Counted from the first letter of the stretch, positions 10,439 through 21,616 are shown. The stretch: DNA of 40,982 nt from an uncultured Patescibacteria group bacterium (GCA_938017575.1 CALIJC010000048.1:1-40982), one strand, 5' to 3'. The notes: a model not told the origin generated them from the sequence alone. Made by a program: numbers and translations.

Positions 10439-10489
10439 AACCAACTAAGTTGTAATAATTAATAGGTAATTATTAATTTTTGTAAAGGA

Positions 10490-11038
10490 TTATTTAGTTA
10501 TATTATCGCGGCCATGTTTCATAGTTTTAGCCATCCATAATAGTTCATCAAAGCTCTTTTTCACCCTATCTTCATAAGCTGTATCAATTATTTCTCCATT
10601 CTCATCAAATATCTTCGAGACATTAGGGAATTGTAAATCTGCAAAAGTTATAACCATACCTAGTTCTCGCACAACTGGTAACAAAGATTCTACAACTCTA
10701 GTGCCACCCCATCTTCCGCTTGATACACCCACCAAAGCAACTGGCTTGTGAATATAATTCTCTAGTTCACTATCTAAAATTGATTTTAATGCACCTGGAA
10801 ATGAGTGATTGTATTCAGGCGAAACTATAATAAATGCATCGGCTTCTTCAACGATTTTAGAATATTTAGGGTTGCTGTAGTCATTACCTCGACCCATTAA
10901 TAAATCTGGAAAATCAATTGGATCAACCAAAGTAAATTTATCACCTGAATAATCTTTACCGACTTTTTTAATATATTCTGCGACAAAAATAGACTTTCTT
11001 CCGGGCCTTGTAGAACCTACAATAATTACAATATTCAT
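10490..11038 (-). CDS. NADPH-dependent FMN reductase family
   Basis: MNIVIIVGSTRPGRKS...ADAFIIVSPEYNHSFPGALKSILD...KPVALVGVSSGRWGGTR. Confidence 0.92.
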   Translation of the reverse strand: MNIVIIVGSTRPGRKSIFVAEYIKKVGKDYSGDKFTLVDPIDFPDLLMGRGNDYSNPKYSKIVEEADAFIIVSPEYNHSFPGALKSILDSELENYIHKPVALVGVSSGRWGGTRVVESLLPVVRELGMVITFADLQFPNVSKIFDENGEIIDTAYEDRVKKSFDELLWMAKTMKHGRDNITK

Positions 11039-11098
11039 AATAGGTTTGTAACATGGCAATATTTTTTATGCAACTAAATTTAATTTAGCTGATCCTAA

Positions 11099-14000
11099 CT
11101 AAGTTGCAGGGTTTTCAATTTTAACTAGCATATTACCTCTTTTCTCAAAATGATTCCAAAATGCTCTTTTTCCTTTAATTGCTTTGACTAAGACCCAAAA
11201 ACTAATTACCCAAATCAGCTGTCTATATAAATAAATGTTAAATGGAATGTATAACAATAAATACCATTTGTTTTTAGATTTATCTCTAACCATTGCAAGC
11301 AATACGGTTAATAAATATAATGACAAGAATAACACGAGATAAAATAATATCGCATAAACATCTGCACTTTCGAAAAATGAGCCTATATAAATATCAGCAC
11401 CGATAAAGGTCGAAACTATTTTTACAAATAGAGTTAATAAAAACAAATTATTAACTGCAGTTACAAGTAAAAATATATTTGAAAGTATAATCTCAGGAAT
11501 TATTACAAATCCAAACCAACCATATTTTCTATTAAACAACATATCCCTATGTTTGAATGCAGTTTGCAACGTTCCATAGCTCCACCTAACCCTTTGTTTA
11601 ATAAAACTAGAGATTGTTTCAGGAGCTTCAGTCAAGGCAATTGCCTTGGAGTCGTATTTTACTTTCCACCCCTTTTTAATAATCCTAATTGTTAAATCAG
11701 CATCTTCTGCCAAAGTATCAGTATGATAAAAACCAGCTTCAAAAATTGCCTTTTTACGCCATAATCCTAAAGCTCCAGGAACTACCATAATTGTATTCAA
11801 TACCTGATAACCAATTTTATCAAAATTCTGAGCAGAGATATATTCTAGTCGTTGATTTTTTGTCAGCAAATTATTGTCATTTCCTACCTGAATATTACCA
11901 GCAATAGCACCGACATTTGGAGTCATCCCTTGGAGTAGATTCTGAAGTGTCTCTGGAAGAACAATAGTATCCGCGTCAATGCTAAATATATACTCTCCTT
12001 TACAAAACCCAAGAGCGTGGTTAATTGCATTTGCTTTTCCGCCGTTTGGAATACTAAGAATCCTAACCTTTTTATTACCTTGGAAGTTCTCCTTTAAAAT
12101 TGATAAACTTTTATCTGTTGAACCGTCATTAACTACAATAATTTCAATATTATCATAACTACTCATCAAGGCAGATTCTATAGTTTTTTTAATTATCTTT
12201 TCTTCATTATAACAAGCAATTACAATACTAACTAGAGAGTTTTCTTTGAGGGCGCTAAATCTGCTAGACGTTTTATCAAAAACAGAAAAAGCATTCATAA
12301 ACCACAAGAAAATAAATCTGAGGATTGAAAATATCAAGAAAAGAAACAAGTAAAGAGTTAGAAATGTACTTAGAGCACTTTGAAAAACAAACCCTATTCT
12401 TTTAAATAAATTTTGAGAATTTGATTTTGTCGCAGATAGAATATTGGCCGTTCCAGATTCAAGCTCATCAACTCTAACTATATCTACTCCTTCATTCTTT
12501 AGTCCCTTTATTATTGGCTGCAGAGAATCTACAGTAGATTTTCTTTGAAAACCGCCGTCATGCAAAAGCAATTGATTACTATTTTTGAAATCCTGAGAAA
12601 AAACTTCTTCTAATATTTTATCTTTATCGTTCAAAATCCAATCTTGAGAATTCAGATCGTATCCAGCTATTTTTAATCCAAGCTCATCTGCAATGCGATA
12701 CCTCCTTAGATCATGCTCTGTTTCAGTTTCTATAGTATCAGAAAAAGGTATTCTAAATAGTTTTGGAGTAACTCCAGTTACTTCTTGGATAATATTTGTA
12801 GTAGCAATAAGCTCATTTTTGAAAGTCTCATCACTCATTGAATATGTCCTTGGATGTGTATACGTATGATTTGCAATTTCGTGACCTTCATCTACTATTC
12901 TTTGAGCAACTTCAGGGTATTTTAAAACATTAATTCCAGTCACAAAGAAAACGCCTTTAACATTTTCTTCTTTGAGAATATCTAAAATTGGTGGTGTATA
13001 ATCTGGGTGTGGACCATCGTCAAAAGTAATAGCAATTTTATTTTTTCCATTACCTGTTAATTCAACCACTGACTGTTGAGGAAATGAAGTAATTTCCTGT
13101 GAAGAGATATAATCTCCCAAGAAATTTAATTTTCTCTCTCCTATTACTCTATCTTCTACTGGCAGCGGTATGTCACCTTTCCCATTCACTTCGACTGAAT
13201 CAGTAAACCAAAAATCTTCTAGTTCTTCTTTGTTTTTTTCCAAACTAGGCTCTAATAATATATTCCAAATTTGCGGATCTTCAAATCCAACATTTCCAAC
13301 GCCATAACCCTGTAAATTTTTCAAATCCAAATTAGATAAACTAACCATTAAATTATAAATAGAAATCGAATCTCGAATATATATTTTATTCTCTACCCCA
13401 TTCTCATCTTCGAATCTAATAAAACTAGCTATTGAGTTCTTTTGACTCTCTATATCGAGTGAATTTTCAATTATCAATTCTCCAACATTTTCATAAGATA
13501 AAGGTGTTTGATAGAATCCATCATCGTAAAAACTATATTGAATACTTTCAGAAGGAAATTCCAAAAAATATTCTTTATTTCCTATCAAAGAAATAATATT
13601 CTTTATTTTCTCAATAGAAATATTTAATTTACCTCTATCTTGAAAATCTAAATCTTTAGAATCAGCAGTTACAATAATATTTTCAAATTGATCAACTACT
13701 TCTTTAAAATCATCCTCTTTTTCTGAAATATCAATTTTTAAAAACAACTCTTGGTTTTGCTCGGATAATTTAGATCTAAGAAAGCCTGAAAATTCTGCAA
13801 ATTTATTGTACCCAGATTCTTTAATTGTAGACTCTCTAAATTCTAAAACTACACCGCTATGACCTTTCTTTTTATTTGCATTTATCAAACTTGATGCAAA
13901 ATCCTGGTAGAACCCACCCTTTAATAATTTACCCACTGTAAAACTATTATCTCTAAATTCATAGTATTCTTTACTGTAGTCTATATCTGAAACCAAACTA

Positions 14001-14401
14001 TATCTAATTTTTTCTGGGTTGTTATCATTAATAAATTTATCAATTAATTCTGTTTCATCGTCTTCTCTCAATTTATATTCAAATCCTTCATCATTTTCTA
14101 TTTTTCCTGCAGATAAAATCAATCTGTCAATATTATCAAAGTTCTCACGTAAATTTGGAAATTCAGCAAAATTATAACGGTAGTTTGCAAATATTTCTTG
14201 TTCAGACTTCATTGACACTTGATTACTATCAGTAAACCCTCGAATAGTGGAGTTAATAGAATATAATGCAAAAATATTATTTACCATTAATATGATCAAT
14301 GCGCTCAAAGCAAAGCCGATAATTGCAAAAAATATAAGCGACCTTTTCCATCTCTTTCCTGATGGGTCATAAAATATTTGTTTATTTATCCTTTTAGCCA
14401 T
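11099..14401 (-). CDS. GH18-like / polysaccharide deacetylase (NodB) / GT2 glycosyltransferase fusion
   Basis: NodB motifs TFDDGPHPDYT, HTYTHP, DLNSQDW, LLLHDGG. GT2: VSIVIACYNEE, DADT, EDADLT, QRVRW. N-terminal TM plus ~350 aa ending GYGVGNVGFEDPQIW. Confidence 0.88.
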   Translation of the reverse strand: MAKRINKQIFYDPSGKRWKRSLIFFAIIGFALSALIILMVNNIFALYSINSTIRGFTDSNQVSMKSEQEIFANYRYNFAEFPNLRENFDNIDRLILSAGKIENDEGFEYKLREDDETELIDKFINDNNPEKIRYSLVSDIDYSKEYYEFRDNSFTVGKLLKGGFYQDFASSLINANKKKGHSGVVLEFRESTIKESGYNKFAEFSGFLRSKLSEQNQELFLKIDISEKEDDFKEVVDQFENIIVTADSKDLDFQDRGKLNISIEKIKNIISLIGNKEYFLEFPSESIQYSFYDDGFYQTPLSYENVGELIIENSLDIESQKNSIASFIRFEDENGVENKIYIRDSISIYNLMVSLSNLDLKNLQGYGVGNVGFEDPQIWNILLEPSLEKNKEELEDFWFTDSVEVNGKGDIPLPVEDRVIGERKLNFLGDYISSQEITSFPQQSVVELTGNGKNKIAITFDDGPHPDYTPPILDILKEENVKGVFFVTGINVLKYPEVAQRIVDEGHEIANHTYTHPRTYSMSDETFKNELIATTNIIQEVTGVTPKLFRIPFSDTIETETEHDLRRYRIADELGLKIAGYDLNSQDWILNDKDKILEEVFSQDFKNSNQLLLHDGGFQRKSTVDSLQPIIKGLKNEGVDIVRVDELESGTANILSATKSNSQNLFKRIGFVFQSALSTFLTLYLFLFLIFSILRFIFLWFMNAFSVFDKTSSRFSALKENSLVSIVIACYNEEKIIKKTIESALMSSYDNIEIIVVNDGSTDKSLSILKENFQGNKKVRILSIPNGGKANAINHALGFCKGEYIFSIDADTIVLPETLQNLLQGMTPNVGAIAGNIQVGNDNNLLTKNQRLEYISAQNFDKIGYQVLNTIMVVPGALGLWRKKAIFEAGFYHTDTLAEDADLTIRIIKKGWKVKYDSKAIALTEAPETISSFIKQRVRWSYGTLQTAFKHRDMLFNRKYGWFGFVIIPEIILSNIFLLVTAVNNLFLLTLFVKIVSTFIGADIYIGSFFESADVYAILFYLVLFLSLYLLTVLLAMVRDKSKNKWYLLLYIPFNIYLYRQLIWVISFWVLVKAIKGKRAFWNHFEKRGNMLVKIENPAT

Positions 14402-14500
14402 AAAATAGACACTAACTTGTTGTTTAATCGAACGCTAGCACAAAGAATAACATTTGACAAGTATGATTTTTTAGCCTTTCATGTATAAAATTATTCACCA

Positions 14501-15151
14501 ATGAGTAGAAAAAAACAAAAGAGGATTAAGGAAATCGTAAATATAAATGAAATTATGGAAATACCATCCAATTTCACCACCAATAAAGATAAAGTAAATC
14601 TAAAAAATATATTCAAAATTGATCAGCCAATAACACTAGAATTAGCTTGTGGTAGTGGCGAATATTGCTTATTCTTAGCAAAAAAATTTCCAAATAGAAA
14701 CTATATTGGAATTGATATCAAAGGACCAAGATTATGGCAAGCAAACCAAAAAAGGATTAAAGAAAATCTAAACAATATCATTTTTATACGGTCTCAAATC
14801 CAGTACATTAATAGTATATTTAAAAAAAAATCTATTAATCAAATTTGGATAATTCACCCCGACCCTCAACCAAAAAAAGAAAATAGGAGATTAACTAATG
14901 AAAATTATTTAATAAAATACAAAGAGATATTAATGGATAATGGATCAGTTATTTTTAGGACCGATAATAAAGATTTGTACAGATACACAAAAAAAATAAT
15001 CACTAATATGAATTATCATGTAATCTATGAATCACAAGATTTACTTTCTCAGCCAACGGAAATATTATCCAAATATTACACAGAAACTAAGTACGGTAAT
15101 TTAGCAATTTCCAAAAAACTACCTATATACCTGATCGAATTCAAATTCTAA
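14501..15151 (+). CDS. trmB: tRNA (guanine-N7-)-methyltransferase
   Basis: LELACGSGEYCLFLAKKFPNRNYIGIDIKGPRLWQA...IWIIHPDPQPKKENRRLT. Confidence 0.93.
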   Translation: MSRKKQKRIKEIVNINEIMEIPSNFTTNKDKVNLKNIFKIDQPITLELACGSGEYCLFLAKKFPNRNYIGIDIKGPRLWQANQKRIKENLNNIIFIRSQIQYINSIFKKKSINQIWIIHPDPQPKKENRRLTNENYLIKYKEILMDNGSVIFRTDNKDLYRYTKKIITNMNYHVIYESQDLLSQPTEILSKYYTETKYGNLAISKKLPIYLIEFKF

Positions 15152-15807
15152 ACAATTTTTTTATTCTTTTGTTTCGTAGAAACGTTATTAAATAAAACAC
15201 TTTCAATATATTTTAGACCACCAGGAATAATATTAAACACAAACGGAATGATAAACAAAATATAACTAATTGAAAGTGAGAAATTCGCGATAAAAATTGC
15301 CATCAATGCAAATGTTGGAGGTAAAAATATTCTAATTGTTCCGTGAATTACATCTCTATGGTCAATATCATCACATCTCAAATTCTTTTTTGATAAGAGA
15401 TAATCACGCAAGAAATACAAGCTCAAACCAATCATTATAATATTAAAACCATAAAAAGTAATTGCAAAATCAGAATCGTTGTATTTTCCTAATAGGCTAG
15501 AAGAAAAAGGAATAAAGCTAGCCATCAGTAAAAATACCATATTCATGTACGATAATACCCTATCCACTTTTTTTACATAGTTATTAAATATGAAATGGTG
15601 CGCCATCCAATAAGTTCCAAGCAATACAAAACTAATAAAAAAGCTTAATATATCAGGTAATAGCTGGATAATTGCAGAGGCCAGTTCATTATTATTTGGT
15701 GAATAAGCAAATTCTGGGACTTTGATTTCTAGGACCAAAAGCGTCATAATGATGGCAAAGACGCTATCAGTTAAGGTTGATAATCTGTTTTTATTCATCG
15801 GAATCAT
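15148..15807 (-). CDS. TMEM175/DUF1211-family membrane protein (putative K+ channel)
   Basis: NRLSTLTDSVFAIIMTLLVLEIKVPE N-terminal motif and TM pattern; TAGACA-N17-TATAAT upstream. Confidence 0.8.
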   Translation of the reverse strand: MIPMNKNRLSTLTDSVFAIIMTLLVLEIKVPEFAYSPNNNELASAIIQLLPDILSFFISFVLLGTYWMAHHFIFNNYVKKVDRVLSYMNMVFLLMASFIPFSSSLLGKYNDSDFAITFYGFNIIMIGLSLYFLRDYLLSKKNLRCDDIDHRDVIHGTIRIFLPPTFALMAIFIANFSLSISYILFIIPFVFNIIPGGLKYIESVLFNNVSTKQKNKKIV

Positions 15808-15922
15808 TTTTGTTTTTGTTAATTTCTGTATTAATTATACCATATACTACCCACTTTGTCTAATTTTTTTACAAAATACACATTTGACTAAACTATACAC
15901 TAGCATAATATTAAATTCAATT

Positions 15923-16645
15923 ATGAAATCTCCAAATATAAAAGTAATTAAGAATTCCAGTCGAGGCGAATCAAATTCTAATTGGCTGATAGCTCGTTTT
16001 AGTTTTAGCTTTGGAAACTATTACAACCCAGAGAGAGTGGGATTCGCTTGTTTACGAGTTCTAAATAATGATATTATTAGCCCAAAATCAGGTTTTGATT
16101 TTCACCCCCACCAAAACATGGAAATTGTTACAATACCTCTTTCTGGGGAACTCACACACGAAGATAACCTAGGAAATAGAGCAGTAATATCCAAAGGTTT
16201 TGCTCAGTCTATGTCTGCTGGAACAGGAATAATTCACAGCGAAAAAAACTTATCAAGCAAAAATACTGAGTTGTTTCAACTATGGTTCCTACCACAAACC
16301 CAAGGTAGTACGCCAAAATATCAAGATAAAAATTTTCATTGGCAAAATACACAAGAAGAATGGATTAATATTATTTCACCAAGTCTCTTCCCTCAAAAAG
16401 ATTCTCTTCAGGTAAATCAAAGTGTGTTTATTGTAATTGGTAATTTTACACAAAAAACAGAATATATTACTTTTTTTAAAAATAGATCAGTATATTTAAT
16501 AGTGATTGAAGGGTTGATTAAAATAGATAATCAAACTCTAACAACAAAAGATGCAATATCATTTAACCAAGTTAACAATATAGATATTGAAGTTATTGAG
16601 AAATCGTCAATTATGGTTATAGAGATGGAAGAAGTTAAAAACTAG
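15923..16645 (+). CDS. pirin family protein
   Basis: FDFHPHQNMEIVTIPLSGELTHEDNLGN...SAGTGIIHSEKN. ATG 15923 preferred over the 15722 extension, which overlaps the divergent gene. Confidence 0.9.
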   Translation: MKSPNIKVIKNSSRGESNSNWLIARFSFSFGNYYNPERVGFACLRVLNNDIISPKSGFDFHPHQNMEIVTIPLSGELTHEDNLGNRAVISKGFAQSMSAGTGIIHSEKNLSSKNTELFQLWFLPQTQGSTPKYQDKNFHWQNTQEEWINIISPSLFPQKDSLQVNQSVFIVIGNFTQKTEYITFFKNRSVYLIVIEGLIKIDNQTLTTKDAISFNQVNNIDIEVIEKSSIMVIEMEEVKN

Positions 16646-17895
16646 TTTGATTTTGAGTTGTTGGTAAAATTAGGTAATCCTAAAGCTATAAGAAATAAGC
16701 CCAAAGATCCCATGGCAAACCAGAAAAATGGTAACTGTATCGAAATTTCACTCAAAATTCCAAATATTAGAGGGTTTGTAAATGCAATTATTCCAGCAAA
16801 GCCTTGAATTATACCAACTACCCTACCTCTTTTATTCTCTGGGGAGAGGTGACCAATCTGACCTTGAATCAGTCCTGAAATAGGAGTTACAGAGATAACA
16901 TCTAAAAATACTAGTGCATATAACATCCATATTTGTTTAACACTACCATAAGCAATCATTAGTATTATCCCAGCGGTAGAGCAAAATATTAGCGCTTTTT
17001 TAACATTTACTTTCTTTATCAAATACAAAAAGAAAACACTTTGCGAAATAGCAATCATTATACCTGCAAACATCATAAATATGGCAGTATCAACCGGCTT
17101 AAAACCAAATACATTTTGCACATATATGATAAAATATGAGTAATATCCCAATACTAGAGTGATTAGTAACTCCATAATACCAAGTTTTGCTAACACCCTG
17201 TTATTTTTCCATAGATCCCTAAAATCTGAAATTAAATTCTTATATTGAACTTTCTCTGTAACTGGAAGGCCTCCGTCAATAACTGGGTCAGAGTCCAGCA
17301 AATTCTCCTCACCACCTGACAGTGATTTTTTTGGATTGGTTTCTCTAAATGATAATGCCATTATTATATTTACCAAACCAAGTAATAGAGCTAGTGCAAA
17401 AAGCTGACGATTTTGATCTATATAATTATTTAGCAGACCTGAAAATATTAATAATGTACCCATTGCCGGACCAACAATTATACCAACCGCTCCAGTTGCA
17501 CCCAACAACCCCAATCGAGTGTTTAAGTTAGATTTATCACTCATGTCAGTAATAGAACTCCTAACTGCGACATAAAAACCATTCATTGATCCATCAATTG
17601 TTCTATTAGCTAACAAGTAAGGCAGTTTTATTGGTAATGCAACAATATTTGCTATAAATGTCCCAACAGCAGCAGAGATAAAAACCACTTTACGACTATA
17701 TTTATCAGCTATCCAACCAAAAACAGGAGCAGAGATTAGCTGCATAAATCGAAAAAGTGCTATTGAAAAACCAAACCAAAAATTACCATTTGGCACATCT
17801 TTAACGAATTCTGGGAAAATAGGAATAGCAATTGCTTGAATAGCTGTATCTATTACCACCATGGCATAAACCAAGCGCAAATTCCATTTCTGCAT
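16642..17895 (-). CDS. MFS transporter
   Basis: 12-TM-like pattern, GWIADKYSRKVVF motif A; ATG 17895 (MQKWNLRLVYA). Confidence 0.9.
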   Translation of the reverse strand: MQKWNLRLVYAMVVIDTAIQAIAIPIFPEFVKDVPNGNFWFGFSIALFRFMQLISAPVFGWIADKYSRKVVFISAAVGTFIANIVALPIKLPYLLANRTIDGSMNGFYVAVRSSITDMSDKSNLNTRLGLLGATGAVGIIVGPAMGTLLIFSGLLNNYIDQNRQLFALALLLGLVNIIMALSFRETNPKKSLSGGEENLLDSDPVIDGGLPVTEKVQYKNLISDFRDLWKNNRVLAKLGIMELLITLVLGYYSYFIIYVQNVFGFKPVDTAIFMMFAGIMIAISQSVFFLYLIKKVNVKKALIFCSTAGIILMIAYGSVKQIWMLYALVFLDVISVTPISGLIQGQIGHLSPENKRGRVVGIIQGFAGIIAFTNPLIFGILSEISIQLPFFWFAMGSLGLFLIALGLPNFTNNSKSN

Positions 17896-18019
17896 AATTA
17901 TTATATAGCCTAAATAAAAATATCCCAAATGTCAAAAACCCAATTAACTGGGAACCTTGGTGACTATCTTGACAAGAGAATTCTGATAATCAATTCTAAA
18001 ACATCAATCTCAGACCAAT

Positions 18020-20374
18020 ATGGAACTAATAAACAAAAAATATGAGGGTGTTTTTATACAAGCAAAAAAATACTTTAAGCAGCTTAAACCATATTTATTA
18101 ATTGGACTGTTCATACTCATTCTATCACTTTTTGGAATTATCCCAGCAGTATTCTTAACTGTTTTCATTGCAGGTCTTTTTTACAAAATTGACACAAAAT
18201 TTACAGCAATTCCAACCTTGGTTCTATTAGGTTTAATACCTGTATTTTTAATACTAAAAGTTGATTGGTTAGCTGAGGAGTTTGCAACTTACATATATTA
18301 CCTGCTAATGATAACAGTTGCTCTAGAAATTAAAAACTATTTTGTTGTTCATAAGATACCAAAAAACTCAATAGTCTATCTCAAACCAAAATCACCTACA
18401 AACAAACATAAACTACTTGAAAACAAAAATAATAAAAAATCAACAAAATCAGGCACCTATTTCACGGATTTGATAAAGTTAGTGTCCAGGATTAGATTTA
18501 CCCCTATCACAATATTTAGAGCTTTAATTGGGCTAATCTCATTAGTAATTCCAATTACAATATTTAACTTCAATGGACTACCTTATTTTAGGGATTTAAC
18601 CACAGTTCCATTCTTTCATAATATCTCAGAAAATAAAATTACCCTATCTGCAATTGAAAAAGGAGGTTTCAATCAACTGACTAAAATTGGTTTCAGCCCT
18701 GAATTCCTAGCAGAATCATATTATATAATTTGGTTCTTTATTGGTGTTATTCTAAGTTATATTTTCTTATACAGGATTAATCAAAAATTTGGCCAAAAAA
18801 ATATCGCAAGCAAAGGTTTTGGAACCAAAATATTCATCTTTATTCTTTCTCTTTGCTATATATACAACCTGTTTACATTTGAAAGATTTCTAATGGGTCA
18901 ACATTTCGTTCTACGTGGTCACTTTATTTTCATCCCTGTAATCTACTATATTCTTGAATTCTTTGAATACTTTTTGAATCCACACCCTCATAAATCTGTA
19001 CAAAAACAAAAAGAAATTGGTTTTAAAGAAAGTTTTATCAAACGACTAACTCATTTTATGGATAATGAAGATGAGAGTAATGTATATTTTGATAAATTGA
19101 GTAAAATTGGACTTTTAATGATAATTCTTAGTTTGATTAGCTCACACCATACTGTGTTTGTATACTACATCGTTGCAATTAGTGTAATTCTTTATGTTAT
19201 TAGTAATTTGATTCATAGAAAAAAATTCAACATTCAATGGAAACTCCTAGTTAGATCGTTAACAATTATATTTTTAATATTCCTACCAAGCCTTTTAGTT
19301 CTATTCAATAAATACTATAACACCTCACAATATAATTTCTATTCACAAAATATTAGCTCTTCGCAATCAACTAAAACTGACATAATTGAATCCTTTAGCC
19401 CTAAAACCATTGATGGTGAAAATGTTACTCAAAAAATTCTCTTAGGAGGTGCCAGCTGGGACAGTAAAAGTTTTATAGAAACCACTAAAATTAAATTCAA
19501 GTTGAACTTTTTAGACGGACTTTCATACTATTATAATCCATTAATTGGTTCGCTTTTCATATTGCTCTTTAGTATAATTTTAATTTATCTAATCAACAGA
19601 AGTGATAAACATTTCAAACCCATTTTATTCCCAGTTTTAATTTTCATACCGATAAGTTTAATTTTATCATTTGGACTAACTGGCAGACTTGCCTCAATAA
19701 ATAGACTTTTCTACTTACTCCCATCCAGCTACACATTTAGAGAGGCAGGTAAATTCTACAGTTTATTTTTAGCAGCTACAAGTATTTTGATAGCAGCATT
19801 TGTAAACCTATCTTCTAAAAATTTCAAAATCCTGATTCAAACTACATTAACTCTTTTCTTTGCTAGTTCAATGCTTTTATTCATTCCAATGACTAGTGCA
19901 ATTCAATATGTTGATTTACTAGAAGGGTCTCAGGGAAGAATTTTTAGTTATGTTAGCGATAACTGTAAAAAAGATAAAAACGTCCTATTTCTACCATTTA
20001 ACACATATGTAGACTCTTCTTTTGGTGAAATCTATATTTCTAACCCAACACGCTCGAGTGTTGATTGCAAATTCTTATTTCCTCAAAGCTCTACCATTGA
20101 GTCGTTTGATGGAGATGGAATACTAACCCTCTCAAACTCCTCACTTGATTCTCAAATTAATGGAATTATTAAAGACTTTATTGAGTTAGAAAACCTAGAC
20201 GATGGATATAGAATATTTCAAGCACAAATGAAATCTCTGAGTGTAAATATGCTAATTGTTGATGAAGAAAAATATCCTAACCTAGCCACCCTTAACACAA
20301 AACTTTCTCAAAAAGTAGCTCCAGAAATAACTTCAGATCAGCTCTATTTATATAAGTTTGATTGGATTAACTAA
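18020..20374 (+). CDS. large polytopic membrane protein, possibly GT-C-like
   Basis: 784 aa, many TM segments; family not resolved. Confidence 0.75.
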   Translation: MELINKKYEGVFIQAKKYFKQLKPYLLIGLFILILSLFGIIPAVFLTVFIAGLFYKIDTKFTAIPTLVLLGLIPVFLILKVDWLAEEFATYIYYLLMITVALEIKNYFVVHKIPKNSIVYLKPKSPTNKHKLLENKNNKKSTKSGTYFTDLIKLVSRIRFTPITIFRALIGLISLVIPITIFNFNGLPYFRDLTTVPFFHNISENKITLSAIEKGGFNQLTKIGFSPEFLAESYYIIWFFIGVILSYIFLYRINQKFGQKNIASKGFGTKIFIFILSLCYIYNLFTFERFLMGQHFVLRGHFIFIPVIYYILEFFEYFLNPHPHKSVQKQKEIGFKESFIKRLTHFMDNEDESNVYFDKLSKIGLLMIILSLISSHHTVFVYYIVAISVILYVISNLIHRKKFNIQWKLLVRSLTIIFLIFLPSLLVLFNKYYNTSQYNFYSQNISSSQSTKTDIIESFSPKTIDGENVTQKILLGGASWDSKSFIETTKIKFKLNFLDGLSYYYNPLIGSLFILLFSIILIYLINRSDKHFKPILFPVLIFIPISLILSFGLTGRLASINRLFYLLPSSYTFREAGKFYSLFLAATSILIAAFVNLSSKNFKILIQTTLTLFFASSMLLFIPMTSAIQYVDLLEGSQGRIFSYVSDNCKKDKNVLFLPFNTYVDSSFGEIYISNPTRSSVDCKFLFPQSSTIESFDGDGILTLSNSSLDSQINGIIKDFIELENLDDGYRIFQAQMKSLSVNMLIVDEEKYPNLATLNTKLSQKVAPEITSDQLYLYKFDWIN

Positions 20375-21542
20375 CTATTTTAACAATTCTATCATGAAGC
20401 TCACTCCAGTTAAAATAATTCAAATTCTTAGTTGTTTCTTTTGTTAGTTTTTTTCTAAATTCAACATCTTTGAAAAGTAAATATATACCTGCTGCAATTT
20501 CTTTGTAATTCAGAGGGTTTACGTAAACACCACTATCTTTTGCTAATTCTGGCATACTACTAATCTTTGACGTTACCACAGGTTTTTTTTGTTTGAATGA
20601 TTCTAATATAGGAAATCCAAAACCTTCCCAAAAAGAAGGGTAAACTGTAAAAATAGAATTTTTTATATACAACATTTTCTCATGATTTAATGTGTCAATT
20701 TTAAATATAACACCCTTAACATTTTGCTCGTTTATAAATCTTAACAATTGATTGAAATATGAGTTGTTAACCACCCTACCTATTAGGACTAATTTTAGAT
20801 TATAATCAGAATGTTTGTTTTGTAAATAGTTATGAGCTTTTACTAGATTTAGCCAATTTTTTCGTGGCTCAATACCAGAAATAGCAACAATATAATCACC
20901 ATCAACTACCTCAAATGGCTTTGAAATATTTTTCTCTGTTGGTTCTAAATAAGGGAGAGCTGGATAAGTTAGTTTAATCTTGGATTTATTAATGTTCAAT
21001 TTATTAGAAGTATCATTAGCAGTTGAATAAGAATTAACTACTATTTGTTCAGATCTATTAGCGAGCTGTTTATACACAAATATATTTTCTATTAACCTCT
21101 GCCTAATGCTAGTTGTATTCACACCAGAAATTCCAAATAAATCATGAAAAATTACAATTAGTTTTGTCTGTGGATTAGTTAAAAAAGGCTTGGGTTGAGG
21201 TAAGAAAAAAAAATCAAATTTACGAACTTTGTTACTATCTAGATTTTGATTGCGTACCATTTTGATTAAAAAAATCATATTTACAAGCTTTCCATTATTG
21301 AATAAATTTGGCAGTTTCAAATATTCATTTATTTCTATTGATTCATCAATTAAATCATTTATAAATGAAAAGTCCTTACAAATTTGATCTAATTTTTTTT
21401 TGGCTAAACCAACTCCAGTAATCTTTATTTCAGGATTTTCTAATTTCACATTATAGAGCTCTTTTAAAAAATGTAATGTGTATGTGTTAACTCCTGTAAT
21501 GTGTTTATAATTCAATCCTCGTAGGTCAACGCCAATCTTCAT
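20367..21542 (-). CDS. glycosyltransferase, GT4-like
   Basis: ISGIEPRKNWLNLVKAH...VYPSFWEGFGFPILESFKQKKPVVTS. Confidence 0.92.
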   Translation of the reverse strand: MKIGVDLRGLNYKHITGVNTYTLHFLKELYNVKLENPEIKITGVGLAKKKLDQICKDFSFINDLIDESIEINEYLKLPNLFNNGKLVNMIFLIKMVRNQNLDSNKVRKFDFFFLPQPKPFLTNPQTKLIVIFHDLFGISGVNTTSIRQRLIENIFVYKQLANRSEQIVVNSYSTANDTSNKLNINKSKIKLTYPALPYLEPTEKNISKPFEVVDGDYIVAISGIEPRKNWLNLVKAHNYLQNKHSDYNLKLVLIGRVVNNSYFNQLLRFINEQNVKGVIFKIDTLNHEKMLYIKNSIFTVYPSFWEGFGFPILESFKQKKPVVTSKISSMPELAKDSGVYVNPLNYKEIAAGIYLLFKDVEFRKKLTKETTKNLNYFNWSELHDRIVKIVS

Positions 21543-21616
21543 AAAGGCATATTCTTTGATTTTACTTTCTTTGTAAAGGACTTGACTATAAAAGCATAAA
21601 TTGACACCATATTACA

